This document shows, piece after piece, positions 47,929 through 56,506 of a stretch of 64,000 nt of DNA (position 1 is the stretch's first letter; each line of letters begins with the position of its first letter). The stretch is from assembly GCA_963753115.1 (NCBI GenBank), contig CAVWBB010000013.1, positions 248,001 through 312,000 on the forward strand. The letters are read 5' to 3'. Both the position numbers and the translations under genes were made by a program. Under the pieces are notes generated by a model. It was not told the origin of the DNA and searched no databases. It worked only from the letters and a program-made list of their open reading frames with translations. Source of the DNA: Bog-473 sp963753115 (GTDB taxonomy: Bacteria > Actinomycetota > Acidimicrobiia > Acidimicrobiales > RAAP-2).

Positions 47929-48618
47929 ATGTCAGTCCTTCCTCCCCAATCAAGAAGCGGGACCGAGACGGCTGCCGGCGAGGCCGGATTCGAAGCAAAC
48001 GGCGCTGATCCGTGGCCGGCGCCGGGCGAGCTCCAGATCAAGGAGCGGAGGGCCTGGAAGACGTGGCAGATGGCAGTCGCCGTGGGCGTTGCAATCCTGG
48101 TCGGGTTCTGGCTCAACGGCACGACGGGGGGGTCCACCTCATCACAGTCATCTGAGGCTCCGGCGTACAAGTTGCCGACGTCGAGCACTGCCACCACCAC
48201 CACGACCGCAGCGTCGAGCGGTTCCACGACCACCACAGCTTCGGGCGGTTCCACCACGACGACGACGGCAGCGCCGGGCGGCTCGACGACGACGCCGTCG
48301 GCGGCCGCGGCGGGGCCGCCCCGGGTCCTCCTCGGACCGACGCAGATGCAGGGCAACTGGACGAGCCCGGCGTTCACCATCACCGCCGCCAGCTGGAACA
48401 TCGGTTGGGCCTTCAGCTGTACGCCGGCTCCGGCCTCAGGGCCGTCGTTCCAGGTGTCCGTCGCACCATCCGGGTCGTCCCCCTCCGGGACGCCGGCGAT
48501 CAGCGAGACCGGGGCAAGCGGTCAATCCGTCAGCGCACAGACCACGACCGGAGCCCAGACGCTCGTCGTGCAGGCCCCTGCCGGGTGTACGTGGGTGGTG
48601 AAGGTGACGGGCTCTTGA
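47929..48618 (+). CDS. Single-pass membrane protein with Thr-rich linker and small outer domain
   Basis: 229 residues from ATG 47929. A cytoplasmic start of about 45 residues precedes a helix (MAVAVGVAILVGFWLNG), then a Ser/Thr/Gly repeat linker (residues about 80-125) and a beta-rich domain: VLLGPTQMQGNWTSPAFTI, GWAFSCTPAPA and CTWVVKVTG, with two cysteines likely paired. The plan (TM, Thr-linker, small two-Cys domain) matches the product at 46708, so the two may be functionally related. No known family is recognised. Confidence 0.65.
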   Translation: MSVLPPQSRSGTETAAGEAGFEANGADPWPAPGELQIKERRAWKTWQMAVAVGVAILVGFWLNGTTGGSTSSQSSEAPAYKLPTSSTATTTTTAASSGSTTTTASGGSTTTTTAAPGGSTTTPSAAAAGPPRVLLGPTQMQGNWTSPAFTITAASWNIGWAFSCTPAPASGPSFQVSVAPSGSSPSGTPAISETGASGQSVSAQTTTGAQTLVVQAPAGCTWVVKVTGS

Positions 48619-48676
48619 TCCCGAGTCGCTGCCTGTCCTGCGTCGTGGTCAGCCGATGCGCAACTGCGCAGGACTG

Positions 48677-49168
48677 TCAGGACGCTGTGTCCGGTCCTTC
48701 AAGGTCAGCGAGACGCTCATCGAGGTCGTCGAAGAAGTTGTAGTTGCGATCTGCCGCACTGTGCGCGTTCGACGGTGATGAGTCGACAGCGTCCGAACCC
48801 AGAGTGTGTGTAGTGGTCTGTGTCGCTGTCTCCGTCGTGGGGTCATTGAGCGGGAGAACTGTCACAGCCGGCACGCGGCTGGTGACATTCGAAGACTCCG
48901 CAGACGTCGGCGAAATCTGCGACGCAGACGCCGGCATCGCGCGCTTTGCAAGGGCAGCCGTGTCATCCTTTGACACCTCGTCAAGCCCGACGGACGGTGT
49001 CACGTTGATGACGTTGGCAACCCTACGTACTGCCCCGCTGCGGGTGGATCCGGCGATCTCTGTGCGCATGCGCTGAATTTTCAGCAAGAGCAGCTCTTGC
49101 GCGTCGGTGAGCAGGTACAGCACGTCGGTGAGCTGCGGGATCGATCCTTTGGACGAAATATCTGTCAC
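48677..49168 (-). CDS. Small hypothetical protein, soluble
   Basis: 163 residues, no signal or membrane segment. The N-terminal third is probably helical (LTDVLYLLTDAQELLLLKIQR), the middle is low-complexity Thr/Ser/Ala, and the end is acidic with FFDDLDERLADLEG. It could be a small adaptor of the envelope genes around it. It is divergent from the pst-like gene series and convergent with the gene at 47929. No name is recognised. Confidence 0.55.
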   Translation of the reverse strand: MTDISSKGSIPQLTDVLYLLTDAQELLLLKIQRMRTEIAGSTRSGAVRRVANVINVTPSVGLDEVSKDDTAALAKRAMPASASQISPTSAESSNVTSRVPAVTVLPLNDPTTETATQTTTHTLGSDAVDSSPSNAHSAADRNYNFFDDLDERLADLEGPDTAS

Positions 49169-49289
49169 GCCTCAGCCCTTCTCGTGGATCGGACCGCCAC
49201 CGTACTCCCGGGCTTGGAATCCTGAACCTTCGCTGGGCGGTGCCTGAAGGGTCGGTCAGATTACTGACAACGGAATGGGCTTGCAACTT

Positions 49290-49390
49290 CGGTGAACCCT
49301 TTGTGACGGACTCGAGACGAGCGTCCAATCTGGAGATGTTTTGTTCGTGTCAGCAGGTCTTTTCGCTTGTTCATGGTTAAGACATATGTA
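49290..49390 (+). promoter_or_regulatory. Upstream region of the surface/Pst-like operon, possible PHO-box-like repeat
   Basis: GGTGAACCCTTTGTGACGG at 49291-49309 holds two GTGA cores 11 bases apart; on the minus strand they read TCAC-N7-TCAC, with one unit GTTCACC matching the actinobacterial PhoP direct-repeat unit. Downstream, an A/T-rich stretch ends in TATGTA (49385-49390), a possible -10. The first gene begins at 49452 with AAGGAG before it. This is suggestive only. Confidence 0.3.
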
Positions 49391-49451
49391 AAAACTCGTT
49401 CTGCAACCTCCGATCCCCAGTCCCCCCAAGACCCACGCAAGGAGCCCTTCA

Positions 49452-50135
49452 ATGTCCATCCGACACGCTGCCAGGCGAGTCGCCATTTCAGTCGCCGCGA
49501 CCGCGGCCGCTGGAACATTTGCCGCGCTGGCGTTCACCGCCTCACCGGCCGGTGCATCCGGTCCGACCACCGGCACCATCATCCCGAACTCGGCACAGTG
49601 CTCGGACACGTGCACGGGTGGCGTGCCGTTCTCGAGCGGTCAGAACATCAATGTCGTGATCCCCACGAATGAGACGTTCTCGTCTGACGACGGCCTGAAC
49701 AACAACAACAGCGGTATCAACATCGTGGAATGCGCTGCACCGAACGGCGTCGTGCCAACCAATCCTGCCTCGTGCGACGGGAACACCATCGACGCCGGGA
49801 TCCTGCCGAACCCCGATGGCTCGTTCAGCATCAGCAACTTCACCGTCTACGCGTTGCCGGATTCGATTCAGCTCGGTGAAGGCTCGAGCGGACCGACGTG
49901 CGGGAGCACCTCGGCGACGGAGTGCATCCTCTACATCGGCAACAACCAGAACGACTTCACGCAACCCCATCTCTGGTCGCAGCCGTTCTTCGTCAGGGCG
50001 AACGGTGACGACGCTGGAGGGAACCCCGGCGACGGAACGCCCGAAGTGCCTCTGGCTTTGATCCTCCCGCTTTCGGCCATGGGCCTTCTTGGTGGCGCTC
50101 TTCTGATTCGTCATCGGCAGCAGCGCACCGCGTAG
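49452..50135 (+). CDS. Secreted neocarzinostatin-like domain protein with PExP-type C-terminal anchor
   Basis: 227 residues. The signal peptide runs to about residue 36 (AATAAAGTFAALAFTASPAGA). The mature domain (about 37-195) reads PFSSGQNINVVIPTNETF, NNNNSGINIVECAAPNG, CDGNTI, NPDGSFSISNFTVYALPD and CILYIGNNQNDFTQPHLWS, with several cysteines. It recurs in three downstream products and resembles the neocarzinostatin/macromomycin Ig-like fold. The C-terminus is PEVPLALILPLSAMGLLGG then a basic IRHRQQ tail, like a PEP-CTERM signal read by exosortases. First gene of the series that ends with an exosortase gene. Good AAGGAG ribosome-binding site. Confidence 0.75.
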   Translation: MSIRHAARRVAISVAATAAAGTFAALAFTASPAGASGPTTGTIIPNSAQCSDTCTGGVPFSSGQNINVVIPTNETFSSDDGLNNNNSGINIVECAAPNGVVPTNPASCDGNTIDAGILPNPDGSFSISNFTVYALPDSIQLGEGSSGPTCGSTSATECILYIGNNQNDFTQPHLWSQPFFVRANGDDAGGNPGDGTPEVPLALILPLSAMGLLGGALLIRHRQQRTA

Positions 50136-50214
50136 GTCCAGGACGGCGCAACCGGATCCGTCCAGATTCTCCATTCCTCAAGATCCCCACATTCAACAGA
50201 AGGAGCATTCAGAA

Positions 50215-52236
50215 ATGCACAAGCACAAGCTGCGGAGCGGTGTGGTGAGGGCGGCGGCCATCGGCGCTGCTGCTCTCTCCGCCTCGCTGATCGTCGGAGC
50301 GGGAGTGGCCTCGGCCGCCCCGGCCGACCCCCCAGGAGGTGCGACGCCAGTAGCGCCGCACTTCTACAACGGAAACGTCGAGGGCATCCGGGACTCGGGG
50401 TCGGACACGACCTTCTTCATGATGCAGAGGATCGGTGACCTCTACACCGGGGCCGGCCTCTACGGCTGCACCCTGAACTCGAGCGCCGGTCAGACCCTCT
50501 ACAACTCGAGCGACCCTGCCTCGGCAACGACGAACCTGAGCTTCTTCTGCCAGTCGGGTCAGAACCAGTCCACCACCGATGTCAACGACAACTGGGACCG
50601 CACGGAAGTGACCGAGGGTGTCGACAACGTCGGTTCGGGCGCCGGTCAGAACCAGCTTTGTCGGGCTGCGTCCACCCCGCTCGCCGTCGACTTCGCCCGC
50701 TCGTCCAAGACTGCGGGCACCGCCTGCTCGACCATGGTGCAGACGGGCTACGCCAAGGACGGCGTGGCGGTCATCGCCTACCCGGTGAACCCCACGACGT
50801 ACGGGACGTCGTCCACAGCGCCTTACTCGTCCATCAACGGTGGCGTTGTCGGCCCGGTGGCGCTGGGCTGGCTCCCGGGTGACCCGAACAGCGGCCCGTT
50901 CACGGGGACGACCTACAACCCGCAGACCAACGCGAATGGCCTCTCCAACGTCGACAACGGCGGGGGAACGGGTAGCACGGCCTTCCGGCTCTGGTGCGCC
51001 ACTGACTCCACCCGGATCACCGACTGGGGCGGCCTGACCAACCTGGGCCCGAACCTCGAGGTCCAGGACGTACACCTGACCAACGGCTCGACCTCGGCCA
51101 CCGTCTCGGGCACGTTCCCGTCGACGGTTGCCTCCGGGCAGGCCATCACCGGGTCCGGCATTCCGTCGGGCACGACGGTCTCCTCGGTCTCGGGCGGGAC
51201 GCTCACGCTGTCCCAGGCTGCTACGGGCACGGCCACCGAGAACGTGCGCATCACGACGACCACCAAGCTGGCCGTCGGTTCGGGCGCACCGATCGGCGTA
51301 CCGATCCGGCTCATGGGCGTCAACACCGCCTCGGGGACCGAGGCCACGTTCACCAGCTACGCCAACTCCGGCGCCAGCTCCGGCGGATGCTCGTCGAACA
51401 TGAACACCAACGCCGCCACCGACCCCAACCCGGTTACCGACACGGGAACGAACGCAACGGCTCACGTTGCGCTCGAGAACAACTCGGACCAGATCGACCA
51501 GTTCGCCAACGGGGACTTCCCGTCACCGGACTTCGTCGACCAGGCCATTGAGGTCGCCTCGACGCTGTACATCGAGTCCAACGGCGTGTACAACACCAAC
51601 CCGTACGCCGCCGCGTCGACAATCAACGGCACCTCGTACACCGGGCTCAAGGTGAACATGAACGCACAGTCGCCCACGACGGCTCACCTGTTGTCGAACA
51701 CCTACCCCACGGCACGCACCCTGTTCAACATCTACAACACGAACACGGTTCGGGCTTCCACGGGTGGGTTCCTCAACTGGATCTGTGACGGCAACAGCAA
51801 CTTCGCCAAGGGCCTCGACAACTCGACGGGTCTGAACTTCGACTCCGAGCTGACCACCGCGATCAGCACGGTCTTCGGGTTCCCCCGCCTGACGGACACG
51901 TCTGCGCAGCCGGCCATCGCAACTCCGGCTGACGGGCAGGCCGCACCTGGCAACTCGTGTGCCGCCAGCCTCTCGGTGAACACGACCAACGGGTCCAACC
52001 AGATCACCTTGGCGTCGGGCAACTTCCCGGCCGACATCGTCAATGCCGGCGGGTTGGTCGGCGGTGCAAGCGTCGCCATCACCAACGCGAACTTCCCGGC
52101 TGGGACCACGGTGGTTTCCGGTGCAGGGACGTCCACGTTGACCCTGTCGAACAGCGCGACGGCCACCGGTTCCGGTGTCGCAACGGTGTTCGGAGGCGTG
52201 CCGGCCGTCACCACGGTGGCCAGCACCAACAACTAA
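50215..52236 (+). CDS. PstS-like substrate-binding protein with inserted beta-repeat domain
   Basis: 673 residues with a signal peptide (AAAIGAAALSASLIVGAGVASA, cut near residue 35). PstS-like landmarks are DSGSDTTFFMMQRI, DFARSSKTAGTAC (about residue 158), AVIAYPVN, ITDWGGLTNLGPN and NTASGTEATFTSYA (SGT at about 373-375). A domain of about 65 residues (about 285-350, GSTSATVSGTFPSTVASGQ) is inserted, and a related copy ends the protein (GSNQITLASGNF). The positions equal to the anion-contacting Arg135 and Asp56 of E. coli PstS appear to be Val and Ser. There is no lipobox and no anchor. The ATG has AAGGAG upstream; it is 79 bases after the previous gene. Confidence 0.75.
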   Translation: MHKHKLRSGVVRAAAIGAAALSASLIVGAGVASAAPADPPGGATPVAPHFYNGNVEGIRDSGSDTTFFMMQRIGDLYTGAGLYGCTLNSSAGQTLYNSSDPASATTNLSFFCQSGQNQSTTDVNDNWDRTEVTEGVDNVGSGAGQNQLCRAASTPLAVDFARSSKTAGTACSTMVQTGYAKDGVAVIAYPVNPTTYGTSSTAPYSSINGGVVGPVALGWLPGDPNSGPFTGTTYNPQTNANGLSNVDNGGGTGSTAFRLWCATDSTRITDWGGLTNLGPNLEVQDVHLTNGSTSATVSGTFPSTVASGQAITGSGIPSGTTVSSVSGGTLTLSQAATGTATENVRITTTTKLAVGSGAPIGVPIRLMGVNTASGTEATFTSYANSGASSGGCSSNMNTNAATDPNPVTDTGTNATAHVALENNSDQIDQFANGDFPSPDFVDQAIEVASTLYIESNGVYNTNPYAAASTINGTSYTGLKVNMNAQSPTTAHLLSNTYPTARTLFNIYNTNTVRASTGGFLNWICDGNSNFAKGLDNSTGLNFDSELTTAISTVFGFPRLTDTSAQPAIATPADGQAAPGNSCAASLSVNTTNGSNQITLASGNFPADIVNAGGLVGGASVAITNANFPAGTTVVSGAGTSTLTLSNSATATGSGVATVFGGVPAVTTVASTNN

Positions 52237-52375
52237 CACCAGTACCACCCAGGCGCTCCCACGAGCGACCTGACAAGGATGGCCCGGCCCGGGGCCCAGC
52301 GAGTGATCGCGGGGTCCCGGGCTTTGGGCTTGCTGGAGACCGGGGCGGAAACGCCTAGTACGGGACGAAATCGAC

Positions 52376-55213
52376 ATGGACGGAGATGGAAAAAGGGTGC
52401 ACGAAGCGAGAGGAGGATGGCGTCTGACACCTCGACACCGGCGGAATGGGAGCCGCCCCTTGTATTGGACCGTCCTGCAGCTTTCGGGGGCCGCGCTCTT
52501 CATCGCCGCCGCGGTGACCCTGGGGCTGAGCGTCGGCGCCGGTGCCACCGGACCCACCTCCGGCTCCATCATTTCGAACGCGGCGCAATGTTCGGCGACG
52601 TGCGCCGCCATCCCTTTTTCGAGTGGCCAGAACATCAATGTGGTCGTTCCGGCCAATGAGACCTTCTCGGCCGACGACGGCTTGAACAACAACAACAGCG
52701 GCATCAACATCGTGGAGTGTTCTGCCCCCAACGGCGTCCTTCCCACCAACACGGCGGCCTGTGACGGCAACACCATCGTGGCTGGCATCTTGCCCAACCT
52801 CGACGGGTCGTTCAGTGAATCGAATTTCACTCTCTACGCCCTTCCGGACAGCATCTCGCTCGGTGAGGGCTCGAGTGGCACCCCCTGTGGTCAAACGGCC
52901 GCCACCGAGTGCATCCTCTACATCGGCAACAACCAGGGCGACTTCACTCAGCCGCACTTGTGGTCCGCCCCCTTCTACATCGCACCCGACACCGGCGATG
53001 CCGGGACGAACCCGGGCGACGGCTCGGCGCCGGCGGTGGCGACCACCCCCTCGGCCAGCCTGTCGACCGTCGTCGCCTCACCGACGACCGTCACCGCGAA
53101 CGGCGTGGACCTCTCGACCGTCACGGTGACGCTCCTCGCCACGGGCGGTGTGCCCGTCCAGGGCAAGACGGTCGCGCTGACCTCGTCCTCTTCGACCACC
53201 ACCGTGTCCGGGCCCTCCTCCGCCGTGACCGACGCCAACGGGCAGACGATGTTCACTGTCACCGACACGGCCCCTGAGACAGTCACGCTCACCGCGAGCG
53301 ACAGCGCCGACAGCGTCACCGTGGCCCAGAAACCGACCGTGGCGTTCCAGGCGCCCACGGTGGATCCGACCCACTCGACGGTGAGCGCCAACCCGACGAA
53401 CGTCGCCAGCGGCTCGACCACCATCACCGTCACCCTGCGGGACCAGGCCGCCAACGCCCAACCCGTGGCCGGACAGACGGTCACGCTGGCCGGCACGGGA
53501 AGTGCCGTCATCACGGCTCCGGCGACCCCCAACATCACGAACCCACAGGGGGTGGTCACGTTCAGCGCGACCGATACCGCTTCGGAGATCGTGACGTTCA
53601 CCGCGACCGACACGACGGAAAGCACCGTCATCGCGAACACTGCCTCGGTGACCTTCGGGACGCTCAGCGTGTCAGGATCCGATTCCACCGTGACGGCCTC
53701 GTCACCGGCTCCGCTCGGGTCCAGTGGGACCACGGCGGTCGTCACGCTGTTGACGTCGACCGACAGCCCCGTGGCGGGCAAGACCGTCACGCTGAGCTCG
53801 TCATCGGGGACTGCTGTCATCGGCGCCGCGTCCCCGGCGGCGACCGGGGCGAACGGGCAGGTGTCCTTCTCAGTGACCGACACCGTGGCGGAGACAGTGA
53901 CCTTGACCGCAACCGATACCACCGACAACGTGACCCTCTCGTCCACGCCCACCGTGGTCTTCGCCTCGGGAGCACCGTCCGGATCCGCGTCGACCGTGAC
54001 AGCCTCCGCCACGACCTCGACGGCCGACGGAGAAACCCAGACCCTGATCACCGTCACCGTGAACGACCAGTTCGGGCACCCATTGGCCGGCAAGACCATC
54101 ACGCTCCAGGGCGCGCCCAGTGGCGGCATCCAGACGCACCCCATCGCGGTCGGGAGCTCGACACCTGGGGTGACTGACTCCTCTGGCATCGCGGAGTTCG
54201 AGGCGGACGACAGCATTGCCGAGTCGGTCACCTTTACGGCCACGGACACCACCGACAACGTCGTCCTGACCAAGACGGTGTCGATCACGTACACCCCGGG
54301 GCCGGCCGACCCCGCTGGACTCGGGACCACGGTCACGGTGAACCCGGCCAACCCTGCGGCTGACGGCACGACTCCGTCGACCGTCACCGTCACCTTGGCG
54401 GACTACTTCTCGAATCCGGTGGCCGGCAAGACCATCACACTCAAGGCCCTGAACGGGAGCTCCACGATCACGACCGTCGGCGGCGTGACAAGTCAGGCCG
54501 GACAGGCAACCTTCACGGTCACCGATTCCACTGCAGAGGTGGTGACGTATCAAGCCACCGACGTCACGGACTCGAACGCCGTCCTCGATTCGGAAGGGGT
54601 CGTGACGTTCGGCAACCCCCCGGCCCCTCCTCCGACCGCTGCCGACTGCTCTGTGACTGCGAACCCGAGCAACCTTCCGGGGGACGGGAAGCAGACGTCC
54701 ACGGTGGTGGTCCACCTCTACGACGACAGCGGAGATCCGGTCTCGGGCAAGACGGTGAAACTGACCGCGGCCAGCGGCAGCTCCACGGTCACGGCGACGA
54801 ATGCCACGACGGACAACACCGGCGTGGCGACGTTCGCGGTGAGCGATACGACGGCGGAAGCAGTGAAGTACACCGCCGAGGACACGTCGGACAGCCTGAC
54901 GTTGACGGCGATCCCGGTCACGATCACGTTCACTGCCGCCGCCACCACGACTACCAGCACGACCACGACGACGACGTCGTCATCGGGGGCCACCACTACG
55001 ACAACGACGGCACCTGGCGCGGTCGTATCGTCCGGCACGACTGGGGGCGGCTTCACCGGGACGACGGGTAACACGGGAACCGGGTCCAGCGCGGCGCTTG
55101 CCTCAACCGGCTCCCCGGCGCTTCTGCCGTGGTTGATCGGGGCCGGCGCAATATTCATGTTCATCGGCGCCATTGGGCGCCGCCGATTCAACGGAGACCG
55201 CAATGACGCTTGA
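52376..55213 (+). CDS. Surface protein: neocarzinostatin-like domain plus six invasin-type Ig domains, LAxTG anchor
   Basis: 945 residues. The signal/TM segment is at about residues 28-55 (LSGAALFIAAAVTLGLSVGAGA). Residues about 60-210 form the same Cys-containing domain as the product at 49452. Then come six Big_1/invasin-like domains of about 100 residues, each with xxGKTVTLxxSSG and a FTVTDTxAExVTxTAxD strand. A Thr-rich linker leads to LASTGSP, a hydrophobic helix (LIGAGAIFMFIGAIG) and RRRF, a LAxTG sorting signal expected for class E sortases. It is likely wall-anchored with the Ig domains as a stalk. The next gene overlaps its stop by 11 bases. Confidence 0.82.
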   Translation: MDGDGKRVHEARGGWRLTPRHRRNGSRPLYWTVLQLSGAALFIAAAVTLGLSVGAGATGPTSGSIISNAAQCSATCAAIPFSSGQNINVVVPANETFSADDGLNNNNSGINIVECSAPNGVLPTNTAACDGNTIVAGILPNLDGSFSESNFTLYALPDSISLGEGSSGTPCGQTAATECILYIGNNQGDFTQPHLWSAPFYIAPDTGDAGTNPGDGSAPAVATTPSASLSTVVASPTTVTANGVDLSTVTVTLLATGGVPVQGKTVALTSSSSTTTVSGPSSAVTDANGQTMFTVTDTAPETVTLTASDSADSVTVAQKPTVAFQAPTVDPTHSTVSANPTNVASGSTTITVTLRDQAANAQPVAGQTVTLAGTGSAVITAPATPNITNPQGVVTFSATDTASEIVTFTATDTTESTVIANTASVTFGTLSVSGSDSTVTASSPAPLGSSGTTAVVTLLTSTDSPVAGKTVTLSSSSGTAVIGAASPAATGANGQVSFSVTDTVAETVTLTATDTTDNVTLSSTPTVVFASGAPSGSASTVTASATTSTADGETQTLITVTVNDQFGHPLAGKTITLQGAPSGGIQTHPIAVGSSTPGVTDSSGIAEFEADDSIAESVTFTATDTTDNVVLTKTVSITYTPGPADPAGLGTTVTVNPANPAADGTTPSTVTVTLADYFSNPVAGKTITLKALNGSSTITTVGGVTSQAGQATFTVTDSTAEVVTYQATDVTDSNAVLDSEGVVTFGNPPAPPPTAADCSVTANPSNLPGDGKQTSTVVVHLYDDSGDPVSGKTVKLTAASGSSTVTATNATTDNTGVATFAVSDTTAEAVKYTAEDTSDSLTLTAIPVTITFTAAATTTTSTTTTTTSSSGATTTTTTAPGAVVSSGTTGGGFTGTTGNTGTGSSAALASTGSPALLPWLIGAGAIFMFIGAIGRRRFNGDRNDA

Positions 55214-55724
55214 CCGTGCCGGCAGAGGGGTGAGAGCGCTCGCCTCGTCCTGCATCGGAGCGACGGTGCTCACCGGGATCGTCGTCGGCTCGGCGGGGAC
55301 GTCGGGCGCTGCCGCGCCGCCCGCTCTGAAGATGACTGCCGGCCCGTATCACGACGGACAGGAGATCAATCTGTCGGTGGGTCCGAACAAGTACTTTACG
55401 CCCTATTCGCGCATCAACATCCTCGAGTGCGCGGACCCTGGCGGGATGACAAAGAACCTACCCGTCAATGTCGACAGCTGTGATGGGAACACCATCCAAG
55501 GAGTCACCATTCTCGTGGCTCCGAACGGCAGCTTCTTCGAGCACGGATATCAGCTGTACTCGCTTCCGAATTCGTCACAGCTCGGGGAGAGCTCGAACAC
55601 GCTGCCCAAGTGCAATCAGACGAAGGCGTGTGTGCTCTACATCGGGCAGAACCAAGAAAAGTTCACGGCGCCGAAAATGTTCTCACCGGCCTTTCGGATT
55701 TCGAAGGCGGGCAAGCATTCGTGA
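55203..55724 (+). CDS. Secreted neocarzinostatin-like single-domain protein
   Basis: 173 residues. The signal peptide (ALASSCIGATVLTGIVVGSAG, cut near residue 38) is followed by one domain: GPYHDGQEINLSVGPNKYF, INILECADPGG, CDGNTIQGVTILVAPNGSF, LPNSSQLGESS and CVLYIGQNQEKFTAPKMFS. It ends FRISKAGKHS with no anchor, so it is probably released or held by partners. It is the shortest member of the four-gene family here. ATG 55203 overlaps the preceding stop; its own stop overlaps the next GTG by 4 bases. Confidence 0.75.
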   Translation: MTLDRAGRGVRALASSCIGATVLTGIVVGSAGTSGAAAPPALKMTAGPYHDGQEINLSVGPNKYFTPYSRINILECADPGGMTKNLPVNVDSCDGNTIQGVTILVAPNGSFFEHGYQLYSLPNSSQLGESSNTLPKCNQTKACVLYIGQNQEKFTAPKMFSPAFRISKAGKHS

Positions 55725-56506
55725 AGACGCTTTGGAGCGTGCGGGGAGTTCGATCCATCGTGATGATCGTGTTCGCGCTCTGTGTCGCCACGGGTGCGGA
55801 GGCCGTGTTCGTCGAGATTGCCTCGGCCGACGCCTCACCGCCGGCACTGCACGTTTCGCCCGGGGGCAATCTCAGCGACGGTCAGACGATCACCGTCGCA
55901 GTGGGGCCGAACGGTTACTTCACCCCTCATGCCGGCGTGAAGATTCTGGAGTGCGCCGATCCGGGCGGCACGCAGGCGAACCTTCCCAAGGACGACTCGA
56001 CCTGTGACGGGAACACCATTCAGGGGATTTCGATCCTGATCGGTAGCGACGGGAGCTTCTCCGACAGTACCTATCAGGTCTACATGTTGCCGAGCCAGAC
56101 GCTTGGCGAGCAGTCGAACTTCAAGCCCATCTGCAATCAGACCAACGACTGCGTTCTGTATGTCGGACAGAATCAGAACGACTTCACCGCCCCCAAGGTG
56201 TTCTCCGCGCCTTTCTTGATCTCTCCGGGCTCGGGGGCTGCCACCACGACTTCGACGACCGGGGCGGCCTCGAGCGGGAGTTCCGGCGCCTCCGCGACCA
56301 CCAGCACGTCCAGCACGTCCAGCACGTCCGGCACGACAGCCAGAACATCCGCCTCGTCGGCCGACGCGAGCGCGACCCTCACCGGCGCCACGAGCCTGGC
56401 CAATACCGGCGCTCCGGCCGACATCGTCTGGATCGTTGGGTTCGGCACCACGCTTCTCCTCACTGGCGCCATCGGGCGCCGCCGGGCCATGCGGTGGGAG
56501 CGATGA
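55721..56506 (+). CDS. Secreted neocarzinostatin-like protein with LAxTG anchor
   Basis: 261 residues from GTG 55721. The signal peptide (IVMIVFALCVATGAEAVFVEIASA) precedes the family domain (LSDGQTITVAVGPNGYF, VKILECADPGG, CDGNTIQGISILIGSDGSF, CVLYVGQNQNDFTAPKVFS). A Ser/Thr-rich linker of about 60 residues leads to LANTGAP, a hydrophobic helix (IVWIVGFGTTLLLTGAIG) and RRRAMR. The LANTG motif fits class E sortase recognition. It is translationally coupled to both neighbours; pstC starts inside its stop codon. The closest relative is the product just upstream. Confidence 0.78.
   Translation: MKTLWSVRGVRSIVMIVFALCVATGAEAVFVEIASADASPPALHVSPGGNLSDGQTITVAVGPNGYFTPHAGVKILECADPGGTQANLPKDDSTCDGNTIQGISILIGSDGSFSDSTYQVYMLPSQTLGEQSNFKPICNQTNDCVLYVGQNQNDFTAPKVFSAPFLISPGSGAATTTSTTGAASSGSSGASATTSTSSTSSTSGTTARTSASSADASATLTGATSLANTGAPADIVWIVGFGTTLLLTGAIGRRRAMRWER

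Noticed and set aside
49452..56506. Enediyne antibiotic cluster suggested by neocarzinostatin-like domains
   Set aside because: No polyketide synthase or enediyne tailoring gene is present; only the fold resemblance of the domain remains.
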